DNA of 64,000 bases, taken from CAWARU01 sp963784575. GTDB taxonomy: Bacteria > Pseudomonadota > Gammaproteobacteria > UBA6186 > Azoamicaceae. Shown one piece after another: positions 18,826 to 29,560 of this stretch (positions are counted from its first letter, which is position 1; each line of letters opens with the position of its first letter). Under the pieces are notes generated by a model. It was not told where the DNA came from and made no database searches. It saw nothing but the letters and a program-made list of their open reading frames with translations. A program made the position numbers and the translations under genes. Location of the stretch: assembly GCA_963784575.1 (NCBI GenBank), contig CAWARU010000001.1, positions 2,790,001 through 2,854,000 on the forward strand. Direction: 5' to 3'.

Positions 18826-19058
18826 GTTCAAGGTCTCCCGCTTTAATGTAGTCAAAACGTCCAGATTTGAGGCAAGGTCGTTTTAAAAATTTAACAAAAA
18901 AGCGGAGTTTACAATCTAGTAAATGAGCAATTTTTGTTAAATTTTTAAAGCGAGATTGCCCACAAAACGGCAGGATAGCCGTTTTGGAAACGCCGAACAG
19001 GCGGAGCCCGAAGGGCCGAGGGCCATGGATGGCCCGAGTCAGAGATGGGCGTTCCAGG
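18826..19058 (+). repeat. Dispersed structured repeat, copy B (long form)
   Basis: The first 138 bases are the near-identical inverse of copy A at 12592-12728. After GATTGCCCA there is a GC-rich block with hairpins (AAACGGCAGGATAGCCGTTT, then GCCGAACAGGCGG and GGCCGAGGGCCATGG) before AGATGGGCGTTC, which copy A also has. The element starts three bases after the gyrA stop and probably serves as its terminator. Confidence 0.85.
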
Positions 19059-19081
19059 ACAGTGCGAGGAGTTAGTTTGTA

Positions 19082-20125
19082 TTGAGCAAATATCCATTGT
19101 CAGATCATTATGACGGCACAAGCTTTTTTAACCTAGGCAATATTCGAGTTAAGAAGACATTTAAAGATGTCTTAAAGATGTTGTTCTCGAAGCCGAAGAC
19201 CAAAGATTGGCCGAAATGGGTTCGAAATAAGGCAACCCCGGAATTGGCCAGAGATGAGCTTGGACCGGGTGAAGCCTATATCACCTATATCAATCATGCG
19301 AGCCATCTTATTCAGATTAAAGGCCAGAATATCATCACAGATCCCATTTTCTCTAAACGAGCTGGGCCAGCAATGACTGGTCTGGGTCCAAATCGAGTCC
19401 GAGAGCCAGGTCTTGCCTTGAAAAAATTGCCTCAAATTAATGTGGTATTGGTGAGCCATAATCACTATGATCATATGGATCTCCCATCTCTTTCCAAATT
19501 GAAAAAGCGATTTAATCCTTTATTTATTGTACCAATCGGTAATAAGAAATATTTGCAGAAACGCAAGATTGAAAATGTTGTGGAACTGGACTGGTGGGAA
19601 AGTTATGAAATGGGAAATACTACCATCACATTAGTTCCGGCAATTCACTGGTCTAGACGCACTATCGGTGATATCAATCAAGCTTTATGGGGTGGATTTT
19701 GGATAGAAGCAGAGGTTGGAAAGGGAGTTGGAACGAAGGCTGGAGCGAAGACAAGCCTAGATGGACAAAACTTAAGATCCGTGCCGCTTAAGATTTACTT
19801 TTCCGGCGATACAGGATACGGAAATATTTTTCAAGTGATGAAAGAAAAACTAGGGAATCCAGACATCAGTATCTTACCCATAGGATCTTATGAACCGCGG
19901 TGGTTCATGAAAATGATGCACATGAATCCAGAAGAAGCCGTATTAGCGAGCCGCGATCTTGAAAGTACTTTGAGTCTTGCGACGCATTATCAGACATTTC
20001 GATTGTCACATGAATCTATTCATGATCCTGTGGTTGCATTGAAAGAAGGTATGAAGAAGTATGGAGTTCGGGAAGAGGAATTTTTGGCACCTGAGACGGG
20101 TGAAACGATTAAATGGCCGCGATAA
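19082..20125 (+). CDS. MBL-fold metallohydrolase (UlaG / NAPE-PLD-like)
   Basis: The product is 347 residues from a TTG start with GAGGAG upstream. The metallo-beta-lactamase motif SHNHYDHMD is at 125-133, with further ligands in AIHW (near 190), FSGDTGYG and THYQTF. The pattern is closest to the RomA/NAPE-PLD-like branch, which hydrolyses phosphodiester or lactone bonds in lipids and sugars. Its stop overlaps the start of the type III polyketide synthase (ATGGCCGCGATAA), so the two are translationally coupled. A joint role in lipid-like polyketide metabolism is likely but the substrate is unknown. Confidence 0.85.
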   Translation: MSKYPLSDHYDGTSFFNLGNIRVKKTFKDVLKMLFSKPKTKDWPKWVRNKATPELARDELGPGEAYITYINHASHLIQIKGQNIITDPIFSKRAGPAMTGLGPNRVREPGLALKKLPQINVVLVSHNHYDHMDLPSLSKLKKRFNPLFIVPIGNKKYLQKRKIENVVELDWWESYEMGNTTITLVPAIHWSRRTIGDINQALWGGFWIEAEVGKGVGTKAGAKTSLDGQNLRSVPLKIYFSGDTGYGNIFQVMKEKLGNPDISILPIGSYEPRWFMKMMHMNPEEAVLASRDLESTLSLATHYQTFRLSHESIHDPVVALKEGMKKYGVREEEFLAPETGETIKWPR

Positions 20126-21234
20126 CTGCAATTGGAACTGCGAATCCAGCTTTTAGCCAGGCACAGAGCGAGGTGGCGATTTTTATGTCCAAGGCTTTTG
20201 CCCTGGATAAATCAGAAGCACGCAGGCTGCAAGCGATATATCGAGCAACTGGCATAGAGCGTCGGTATAGTGTGATATCGGATTATTGCGAATTACCAGA
20301 ACGACACCATTTTTTTAAGACTGATGGCAGGCTGCCTGGCACCAAGCAACGCATGGCACTTTACAAAGAACACGCATTGCCATTAGCGCTTGCTGCTGTT
20401 CAGGATTGTTTTTCATCTAATTTTTCATCCAATAATGGAGAGCATGGCCATCATTGTAAGACTATTACTCATATCATCACTGTAAGTTGCACTGGCATGT
20501 ATGCACCTGGGCTCGACATAGAGCTCATTCATGCCCTCAATCTTCCATTTAATATCCAGCGCACGGCAGTTAATTTTATGGGATGTTATGGAGTTTTTAA
20601 TGCCCTGAAATTGGCAGATGCTATTTGCAAATCAAATCAGGATGCTAAAGTTTTGATAGTGAGTGTCGAGCTTTGCAGTCTTCATATACAAAATGCCAGA
20701 ACTTTAGATGATATTATTTCGGGTGCTATTTTCTCGGATGGCGCTGCCGCAATGATTGTTGAATCACATCAAACGCATCAAATGCATCAATCTTCAAATA
20801 TCAACTTTAAACTCGAGCATTTCTATTGTGATCTGATTCCAGAAGGAAAACAGGATATGACTTGGGCGATAGCAGATCAGGGCTTTGATATTGCCCTTTC
20901 TTCCTATGTACCAGATTTGATTGAATCTGGAATAGGGAAATTCTTTGAGAAATTGATCTTGCGGCAATGGAGTTGATATCTATGCAATACATCCTGGGGG
21001 AAGTAAAATCCTGGATGTCTGTGAAAAAGTGTTGGGAATAAGTGCGGAACAAAATGAAGTTGCAAGATCTAAGTGCTCCGAAATTACGGAAATATGTCCT
21101 CAGCCACCATTGTTTTTTTATTAAAGGCTCTTTGGAATCAAAGGGAAAAACTGCTTAACAAAACCATATTTAGCTGTGCATTTGGACCGGGGTTAACAGT
21201 CGAATCCGCTTTATTGCAGGTTTGTGAGGAATGA
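20113..21234 (+). pseudogene. Type III polyketide synthase (chalcone/stilbene synthase family), two frameshifts
   Basis: The first 280 residues are intact and contain the nucleophile Cys158 in NFMGCYGVF. The catalytic histidine (YAIHPGG) and asparagine (YGNMSSATI) follow in two other frames after lesions near 20962 and 21077; the net length remains a multiple of three (about 373 residues, normal). Type III PKSs condense malonyl-CoA onto an acyl-CoA starter to form pyrones or resorcinols. In bacteria with a partner methyltransferase the product is often an alkylresorcinol or alkylpyrone lipid. The gene is coupled to the upstream MBL hydrolase and followed by a methyltransferase. Whether the lesions are real needs re-reading of the DNA. 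Confidence 0.82.
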
Positions 21235-21295
21235 AAGTGCTTTCAGAGTAGTTAATGTTGTGATTAAGCAGTTACGGGAAAAATACGGGTAAAAT

Positions 21296-22247
21296 ATGAT
21301 AGAAACTTCCAAACCAGTCCTTAAAGATCCCCGCAAAATAGTTCAGCGTATAGCAGCATTTTGGAATGAGGTTTCTTTTGGTTGGCAAGAAATCTGGGGG
21401 CATCATATTCATCATGGCTTTTATGAAACAGATCCGCTGAATGTGCAGAATAAGCAAGATACGCAAAATAAACTAAATAAGCAAAATAATAAGCAAAAAA
21501 TTTGTGATCATCAATTGGCACAGGATATATTGCTTGAGAAGTTAATAGATCTCTTGGATGCAGAGCCAAAACATAGAATATTGGATGTTGGCTGCGGCAT
21601 GGGGAAAACATCCCTTTATTTGGCGGAAAATTTAGATGCCGAAGTTATCGGCATCACCTTAAGTGAGAAGCAAATTAAGCTTGCAAATGCTTTGGTATCG
21701 AGTCGCGGCATTGCTTTGCCCCGAATTCAGCCTGAATTTCTGCTCGAAGATGCGCATTCCATGGCCAAATTTTCCGATCACACCTTTGATCTGGTCTGGT
21801 CCCTTGAAAGCTGTGAACAATTCTATGATAAAAGCTTATTTATAGAACAGGCTAGCCGAGTTTTGAAACCTGGTGGACAATTGATGCTTGCGACCTGGTG
21901 TTCTGATTCGGAACACTTTGAAGGAGAAAAAAGAACAGCGCTATCTAGAGATTTGCAAAGCCTTCGATCTGCCTTATATGCCAAGTATTGCCTACTATAA
22001 AAATCTGATTGAATCAAAGGAAGACTTCAAGTTAAATACAATTTTAGATTGGTCAGAGTATGTGGTACCGAGTTGGAAATTTGGCAGGACGAAGTTAAAA
22101 GAATATTCGATATTTAAATTATTGAAATTAGGAGGGCTTAAGGGGCTCATTTTTGCGAAGAAATTGCACCTAATGGAGCGGGCATTTGAATCCGGGCAAT
22201 TACGATATGGCGTATTCGTGGCGACAAAACAGCAGGACAGTTGTTAA
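21296..22247 (+). pseudogene. SAM-dependent methyltransferase of the polyketide cluster, one frameshift
   Basis: The SAM-binding motif ILDVGCGMG is near residues 98-106, followed by EVIGITLSEKQ and RVLKPGGQLMLATW, as in tocopherol- and sterol-type C/O-methyltransferases. A run of six A near 21927 carries one extra base; removing it continues the frame through KEQRYLEICKAFDLPYMPS to a C-terminus at 22247, about 316 residues. A low-complexity N/Q/K stretch is inserted at about 50-68. It is third in the MBL-PKS-methyltransferase unit and probably methylates the polyketide product. Its end overlaps the convergent ankyrin gene by a few bases. Confidence 0.78.
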
Positions 22248-24153
22248 AGACCTGGGGCTTCTTTCCCTTTAGCGGGTTTCAGAGCATCCATCATTCTCTT
22301 GATTTCTTTTGTTTCATCGGTTTCTGGCAGCTCAGCAAGGATACTGGATGCAGTTTTGCCAGATTTGTCTGGAATAGTGATGTCAATTTTATCAGATGCA
22401 AGCAAGATTCTGTGCAACTTGTAGATTGCCCCTCTTGAGAACATGAACTAGAGCAGTTTCCTGATTTTTATTTTGTGCATTGAGGAGGCTTGGATTCTTG
22501 TTCAATCACCCATTGGATGAATTTCAGGCCGTTTTCAAATTTTTGCTTTTTTACTTCACTGGAGTCTTTTTGGTAAATAGGACTAGATCTTATTTCCATA
22601 CCTGAGAGGGTATTCATCAGTAGAGTATCTCCTCCTGTATCTGCCATTTTCAAGACTCTTTTATTCTTCATGATTAGCCACTTTGCGGTGTCATAATTTC
22701 CGAGCATCCCCGCATTCGACGCTGCTGTTTGCCCCATGTTGTTTGTCGCTGTCAGTCGATAGAGAGACTTATCATAAAGATATTTGACGAGTTGGAGATT
22801 GTCGCTCTCTGCTGCGGCCATCAAAAGATTTTCTTTTCTATCATTCAATAGATCTAATCTTGCACCATTATTTGCCAAACATTGAACGATACCAAAGTTG
22901 CCTTCTCTTGCCGCATACATGATGGCCGGGGTGCCAGAACTTGCTTGATCGAGAATTGCGCCATTTTTTATAAGGCATTGAACGGCCTCCAATTTATCTG
23001 ATTTTGCCGCCATCATTAAAGCAGTCATGCCATATTTATTTTGGTCATTGATGTTAACGCCCTTTTTGCGGAGAAAAGTGATGATTTCAATCTTTCCATT
23101 GCCTGCTGCCAGCATTAATGCTGAATTCTTATTCTTGTCATGATCAGGCAGCTTTTGGTTCATCAACCATTTAACACAGTCCAGATGACCATTTGCAGCG
23201 GCTAACATGAGAAGGGATTGGCCATCGCTATTAGTAGCCAGGAGCTTGGATTTATTTTTGCTCGCAATGTATTGGATAGTTTTTAAATCTCCTATCTTGG
23301 CACAAGTCATCAATAATGAATCCCCATATGAAGTTTTTCTCTCCAAATTTCTGTCCTCCTCGAGAAAACCTTCAATCAATTCTTGAGGGGTATCGCTTTT
23401 TAAGCGCTCTTGATCAGCCCAGTCGAAGATATTTATTGAGATAGGCATGTATTCAGGCGTTTCTTCTCCAAAAAATGCATGTTCAAGGAATGGCTCTAAT
23501 TGAGTTTGTTGGTCAGGATATTCCTCATTGTAAAGTTTTTCAAAGCGCTGCTCTCCTAATGGTGAGTTTGGATCATAGACCCAATAACTATTGTCTTTCC
23601 ACATAACAGCTATGGCATGATCTGGACTGGCAATCCTTACCATTTTTCCATCCTGATGCTCAACAAGGAATCTGAGCGCTTTCACCAGCTCGTTCCTGTT
23701 GAAGTGAAAAGTCAAGTCAAATTCGGGGACGAGTGTCTCGCTATCATTAGCATCATTAGATTTTGCTAAGTTCTTAAAGATGCGATCATAGTCACTTTGT
23801 CGCTTTACATTTGAGGAGAGGCGCACGCTTTCTTCATGTACGAAACGCATGTCAGACAAGAAATGTTCAAAAACTGAGGCAAGGTATCTGTCGCCTTTTT
23901 GTAGATCTTGGGGTTTATTATCATCCCATTCCGAAATCAGGGATAATTCACCCAGAAATTGAGATTCTTCATCGCGCGATTTTCTGAGCAGATATAATCC
24001 CGATAGCCCACTGCAATGGCCTTCTCCTAAGGCTTTGAATAGAACTCTCAAGTCTTCATCCGAATATTGATCTTGATGCGCTTTTTTTTGGATCTTTAGG
24101 TATGCAATGCATTTTTTTAGAATAACGGCTTGGCTAACATCTTTTTGGATCAT
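22244..24153 (-). pseudogene. Ankyrin protein with N-terminal papain-like (YopT/C58-like) domain; two frameshifts at its 3' end
   Basis: The main frame gives 561 residues. Residues 1-230 show a Cys-His-Asp arrangement like clan CA effectors: GEGHCSGLSGLYLL (Cys47), SPDHAIAVMW (His179) and WVYDPNSPLGE (Asp194). The YopT/AvrPphB family has the same order, with an HA motif and a DPN motif. Residues about 280-540 form roughly eight ankyrin repeats (for example DGQSLLMLAAANGHLDCVKWLM). Two one-base insertions near 22485 and 22420 cut the end; the repaired frame adds another ankyrin unit (KNQETALVHVLKRGNLQVAQ, then SDKIDITIPDKSGKTASS) and ends at 22244. It looks like a protease effector; catalysis is inferred. 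Confidence 0.75.
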
Positions 24154-24333
24154 TTGAGTGCCTATATCTGCGCGTATCTACGCGCTTTGTTTAGGTGATA
24201 TAGAACTTAGACCCTGTTATTCCTGAATAGTTACAATATGTATCTTTGTGTAGTTACATCAATTACCGGATGATAAATTTCTGTATTGATGAATTCCTTG
24301 AAGTTGAAATTCCTGGGAGTAAGGAATGATTAA

Positions 24334-27300
24334 TCAGGAAAATTTATAGGAGCGCAAAGATCTTTTGCGACGCTTTGGATTTTCCTCATCTTCATCTGCA
24401 TCGTCCTGATGTACTTCTACTTGATGCTTAGCTTGTTCTTTAAATTGCGGTTGAACATTTTTTCCCACGGGTTCTTTTACCTGAGCTTCAACACTCTCTT
24501 TATTTTGTTCATTTATTTGAAATTCAGAAGAGTGTACTTTATCGCTCAATATGTCGATACATCCTTTTTTCGAAAGCACTTCGATGACCGAATTGATGAT
24601 ACAATGATCTGCCGGCTGAACCATCTTTTTGAACAACCAGTTCATTGCTTCTTCATTGCCTTGCAATGCTGCTTTGCCGTACCATTCAGCTGCTGCTTTT
24701 TTATCTTTTGGCACACCATCACCGCTTTCAAACATGATGCCAAGATCGCAATGGGCTTCCAAATCTCCTGCCTCAGCCGCATTTGTAAGCCATTTCTGAG
24801 CCTCCTTTGTGTTTCTATCGACAAGAGCACCTTCTTGAAGCAGGGCACCATACACTGCCTGTGCCTTGACATATCCTCGAAATGCCGCATCTCGAAGATA
24901 TTTTACAGCTTGTGATTGTTTATCGGGATTTCGTTCTTCATCTCCTTGACACAATAAAACTCGGCCAAATTCGTATAATGCCTGTGGGACAGTTTTTAGA
25001 GGAGCAAGTGTGTACTGCTTGGTAGGCCATACATTGGTAGGCCATACATAAGCAAAAGCAATTATTGGAGTTTGGGAAGGACTGTTTGTAGTCATGATAC
25101 TGGGTTCGAGTGATTCTGGTATGCCGCCACTCATTATTTGAGCAATCGAAAGTATAATTTCTTGCAAAGCTGCAGTTTTTGCTTGACAAAATTCGGTCAT
25201 TGTATTGGGATGAGGACGACGTATACGCTTATTCAAAGCAAATCCAGGGGCAAATGTTGATACTTGCGCAACTTCATGAACGCCACAATTTAAATTTTGT
25301 GGCCATATTGTATTTTCATAATAGATAGCTAGGCCACACTGAGAACAGTCCCAATCTATTGGAGCACTATCAAGATGTGATCTATTAGGTTCATCTTTGA
25401 ATCCATGGGTATTAATACTATCATAAAAAGCCTGTAATCCGTTTTTTGGAAGAGTTCTATTAGCATTCCAAACATCCAATGCCAGTTGATACATTTTATC
25501 AGTATTTTTCTCAGCACAGGCTGCAGGAAATTCCTCTTGATATTTTGTATAAATTCTATGGAATGTATGATATGGTGCTAGATAACCGCCATTCTCAGCT
25601 GTTTCATTTCGCGCTAAAATCTGTTTAAGTTGCTCCATAGCCAAGGCTAAATGTTTTTTTGGAATATATCTTAAGAGCATTTTGACAATTAAATTATCTC
25701 CGCGCCAAGCGGCAGCTTCTAGGGGACTGATATTATCCCATATTAAATTTATTTTTCTGATAGGACTATTACTATGGAGATACTCAGCTGCTTCGGTTCT
25801 TTCCAAAACGACACTGGTGTCCTGATCAGCGAGTGTCAGATCATGGGTGAAAAAATTTTCCACTGACTTTGGATCAGCGAAGAATACATGTCTTAGTAAA
25901 TTAGCGGCTTGCAATCGATTTCGTAACTTGTTTTTTAGAAAAACGTCCTTGTTGAAACGCTTGGAGCTTAATGAAAGAAGCAATGAATCGGCAGTATCAA
26001 GATAAGTGATAATGTGATTTGTCAAAACAGTAAACAAATCAAAAAGATGGAAAGGCTTTTGTCTTGGGAGGATTTGAGTGGTTGGTTGGTAATTTTTTTG
26101 CAGCTCGACAGAAGTTTGACTCAATCCAGAAGGTTTTTCATAAACCAGTGTCCTGCCAGGATCGCTTGGAATTTTGATCGTATCATTCACTATGCTAACT
26201 AGAAAGTTTGTTAATGGAATATTAGTTTCTTTATATTTGATATCTGCTTTTTCCGATAAAAATTTGGCATTTTCTCCATGGAATAATTCGAACAAAGCAC
26301 AAGCCAGATGCGAATTTTCATTCTTCAAGGCAAGATGTATCAGTATCCCTGTTCTACAACTTTTCGAGTTAAATGTCATTCCGATATCTAACAAGCTACA
26401 TTGGTTGAATCTATTTCCAATATAATCCATCTCCATTTTTTTCAGATTTCCACCACAGGAAGAAAGATGCATCAAAGCCTGTGTATAAAGCTCAGTGAAT
26501 TCTTGGGCTAGATGGGATGCGGTGAGTAGGCGATCAACTATATCTATGAATCCGGCATCAAATGCTTGATATACCAAACCGGAATCCTTTGTAGCCAGTT
26601 CAAAGACGGCTGGAATATCCAATAAGCGGTGTGCGATTGCAGGTTGATTTACACGCAGTGCTGAAATCAATGCACGATTATCCTCTTGAGTGGCATTTTC
26701 AAGTAAATGCGGGATCTCAAGTAATCTATTGACGACCTCAATTTTCCCTGGAATATTTATGGTACGATAACATATACTCATATTTGCTATGGCACCATGT
26801 AATAAATTCTTATTTCTTGCTGTTGCCAGTTGGGTAATGGTATCAAGAATCCCCTTAAGGTGCAGCAAGCGATTAACGACTGGCAAATGTCCATTGATAG
26901 CAGCGTTATACAAGGCTTCATATTGGCTTGCAGCAGTGAGTTTTGGCTCTACAATTTCAAGCAATCGATTGATGATAAGCAGATTGCCGCCTTCGGCTGC
27001 AGCGCTGAGTGCCAAGTGAGCATCAGCCAAAATTTCTGGGATTTCTAGCAAGCGATTTATGATTTTTAGGTGTCCATTTCGAGTCGCAGAGAATAAATAA
27101 TTTTCATCCACTATTTTTAGAACAGATGGAATTTGTAGCAGAAAATCCACCACGTTCAAATGTCCTGCTTGTACTGCATACTGCAATGGAGGGCACCATT
27201 TGCCAGATTTTGGGTTGCTGAGAGAGGTAGTTACGAGGTCTTTTTCGATTTCGCTATCACAGAGCAGAAATTTTAACATTTCCAAATGACCATGCTCTGC

Positions 27301-27531
27301 AGCTTTCACCAATGCATCAAAGTTTTTTTCTCTGGCAATTCTAAGAATGTCAGGTGATCGGAACAGAGTTTTAACCAAAAATAACTCGCCTTGTTCTATG
27401 GCGGTCAAAAGTTCTGTTTTCCAAAGTTTTACATGTTCTTCCTGAGACAGTTTTTTATCTTGTGTAACATCACAGGTTTTATGGATAGCCAAGGGGATTG
27501 ATAACGGATCAATGTTCATAGAATTCTCCAA
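24334..27531 (-). CDS. Effector-like protein: ankyrin repeats, F-box-like motif, Sel1 repeats, basic C-terminus
   Basis: The product is 1065 residues. Residues about 35-360 hold degenerate ankyrin repeats, many with the phrase VVNRLLEIP. Residues about 494-532 (HLFDLFTVLTNHIITYLD, then LSLSSKRF) resemble an F-box. An unrecognised middle region follows. Three Sel1-type repeats lie at about 847-967 (KYLRDAAFRGYVKAQAVYG, MFESGDGVPKDKKAAAEWYG). The tail is acidic then strongly basic (PKRRKRSLRSYKFS), like a nuclear localisation signal. F-box plus ankyrin proteins of Legionella recruit host SCF ubiquitin ligase; the same role is plausible but unproven. The last residues K-F-S fit the C-terminal signature shared with four other proteins here. 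Confidence 0.8.
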   Translation of the reverse strand: MENSMNIDPLSIPLAIHKTCDVTQDKKLSQEEHVKLWKTELLTAIEQGELFLVKTLFRSPDILRIAREKNFDALVKAAEHGHLEMLKFLLCDSEIEKDLVTTSLSNPKSGKWCPPLQYAVQAGHLNVVDFLLQIPSVLKIVDENYLFSATRNGHLKIINRLLEIPEILADAHLALSAAAEGGNLLIINRLLEIVEPKLTAASQYEALYNAAINGHLPVVNRLLHLKGILDTITQLATARNKNLLHGAIANMSICYRTINIPGKIEVVNRLLEIPHLLENATQEDNRALISALRVNQPAIAHRLLDIPAVFELATKDSGLVYQAFDAGFIDIVDRLLTASHLAQEFTELYTQALMHLSSCGGNLKKMEMDYIGNRFNQCSLLDIGMTFNSKSCRTGILIHLALKNENSHLACALFELFHGENAKFLSEKADIKYKETNIPLTNFLVSIVNDTIKIPSDPGRTLVYEKPSGLSQTSVELQKNYQPTTQILPRQKPFHLFDLFTVLTNHIITYLDTADSLLLSLSSKRFNKDVFLKNKLRNRLQAANLLRHVFFADPKSVENFFTHDLTLADQDTSVVLERTEAAEYLHSNSPIRKINLIWDNISPLEAAAWRGDNLIVKMLLRYIPKKHLALAMEQLKQILARNETAENGGYLAPYHTFHRIYTKYQEEFPAACAEKNTDKMYQLALDVWNANRTLPKNGLQAFYDSINTHGFKDEPNRSHLDSAPIDWDCSQCGLAIYYENTIWPQNLNCGVHEVAQVSTFAPGFALNKRIRRPHPNTMTEFCQAKTAALQEIILSIAQIMSGGIPESLEPSIMTTNSPSQTPIIAFAYVWPTNVWPTKQYTLAPLKTVPQALYEFGRVLLCQGDEERNPDKQSQAVKYLRDAAFRGYVKAQAVYGALLQEGALVDRNTKEAQKWLTNAAEAGDLEAHCDLGIMFESGDGVPKDKKAAAEWYGKAALQGNEEAMNWLFKKMVQPADHCIINSVIEVLSKKGCIDILSDKVHSSEFQINEQNKESVEAQVKEPVGKNVQPQFKEQAKHQVEVHQDDADEDEENPKRRKRSLRSYKFS

Positions 27532-27703
27532 ATCAAATTATGATTAACTTTATTAAAATTAAACTTTGTTAAGAAATTCATGTTTCAAAAATCCGTTTAC
27601 ATGCACTAAATTGTTATTAAGCTTTTGATTATTGATGTTAAGTTAGTATTCTATAGGGGTAGGGCTTTGATTGTCAAGGAATTCACAGCAGTACTAAAAG
27701 ATA

Positions 27704-29477
27704 TTAACTTCCGAACGTGAAGGTATAAAGCAGAAGTCCGGGATCTTTTGAAATGAGTTCCAGCATGCCAGCTTCAGCATCATTGAGCTCAATAATCTCA
27801 TAGAGTCGATTGTCAGTGACTGTAACCGTGCTATTAACCAGATCTTTTCCAGCCCACTTCTCTATGGGGGATCCATTCAAAGTGACTGTCACTTGTTTTG
27901 GTTTGCCATCATTGCTGCCCATCACAATGTAAATATTTCGTGCATAGAAATTGAATTTAAGCGAAGCATTTGGAGCTTTTGAGATGATTCTTTCTGCCTG
28001 CACTTCCCAGAGGCCTTGCAAGGCCCAGCCATCTTTTGATAAAAATGTCGAATAATGATATTCAGTGGCTTTATCTTGCTCTAAAGATTCAGCACTCTGA
28101 AAATTGCTGGCTCTCGCATAACCCAGATAGGTTTCGGGAGATTGCATGAACGAGGCACTAGATGTTGGTTCTGTGGTAGTTTGCATTTCGGAGAGTCCGA
28201 GCAAAATTCGAATATTCTGCTCCGTTTCATCATAAGAACCTTCTCCAAAATGTTCATAGACGACAAAGCCATTTTTATCAATCAGGAAATGTGCAGGCCA
28301 ATAGTGGTTTTTGAAATTATTCCAGATTTTATAATCGTTGTCTAGAACGACGGGATATTGAATGCCAAATCTTTTCACAGCTTCTTTTACGTTTTCAGGT
28401 TTTTTTTCAAATTCAAATTCTGGGGTGTGAACTCCAATGATTACCAATCCGTCTTTACGGTAGTCATCATACCATTTTTTTAGGTATGGCAGGGTACGAA
28501 TGCAATTAATACAGGAATAAGTCCAGAAATCTATCAAGACTACTTTACCATGTAACTGCTCAATACTGAGGGGCGGCGAATTGATTCGAAAGTGCATTTT
28601 GTTCCAGGGGGGGAGCTGGGTAAGGTGTCGCGAGACCGGAGATAAGAGTTTGGGTAAGGTTTTGCTCTGGAGCTCGATTTTCATTGCTTGCATTTTTACT
28701 GGGAGATGTAGTGGGAGATTTAGTAGGAGGCGGTGTTGCTTCATTAGAATTATTCTGCAGTGGTTTTTTGGCATTATCGATGTTTTGATTGGGCAAATTT
28801 TCCATTTCAGGTGTCATTTGCATGGGCAAGAAGATTGCGATGAGCGCGCCAATGATAATAATAAGGCCGAATATTTTACGAAGTTGCTCACTATTTTTTT
28901 TAAAGAATTTCAGTTTCGCGAAAAGTTTTCTGCCAATTAAGGCAATAATAATCATAGGAATGACGCTGCCCAATGCAAAACTCAAGAATGTAAAAAAGCT
29001 TTCAACGGAAGTTTTCTGAATGGCCGTTTGTACTATGGCTGCTGCCAAAATAGGACCCGCGCAGGGAACCCAAATTAGGCTAACCAATGCGCCGAGAATC
29101 AATCCGCTTATGAACCCTTCGCTTTGGACTTTGTCAGAAGATCTATTCCCAATATTTGCGATAGACTCCGTTAACATGCTGAATTTGAGTGACAACCAAT
29201 CAGACATTAAAATGAGGCCGAATAAAATAATGAAACCAAAGGCGAAGTATCTAAGCTTGTCTAGATCAATCCCAAGCCATTGCACCAAAGTTCTAGCAGA
29301 CAATGTGAAGAGTGCAAAAACTAAAACAAATCCTACAATAATGCCAATAGGCCTTTTGCGGCCGCCTTCAATGCTGCCAGATAACATGATAGGAAGAATG
29401 GGAAGAATGCAAGGGGAAGCGATGAGCGCCAATCCTTCTAAGAACGCTAGGGCGTAATTGACGAAATTTGATTGCAT
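27704..29477 (-). pseudogene. dipZ: DipZ: CcdA-type membrane domain fused to thioredoxin-like domain; frameshift in a C7 tract
   Basis: Residues 1-220 form a six-helix CcdA/DsbD-like membrane domain with the paired cysteines in SPCILPILP and VPCAGPIL. After a Pro/Ser/Asn-rich linker, a thioredoxin-like domain carries DFWTYSCINCIRTLPYLKKW (CxxC), then a C-terminal beta domain ends at 27704. The two halves are in different frames. They join (PYPAPPWNKMHFRINSPPL) if a run of seven C on the minus strand, near 28606-28612, is read as six. Repaired length is about 590 residues, typical for DipZ. The protein carries electrons from cytoplasmic thioredoxin to periplasmic thiols. The homopolymer suggests a sequencing error or a phase-variable switch. 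Confidence 0.85.
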
Positions 29478-29560
29478 GGGAAATATACCAAAGGTAAAAG
29501 GGTGTTAAAGGGATGCCATATCTCAGTATAGGCCATGCCACAGGAAATTAAAAAAACTTA

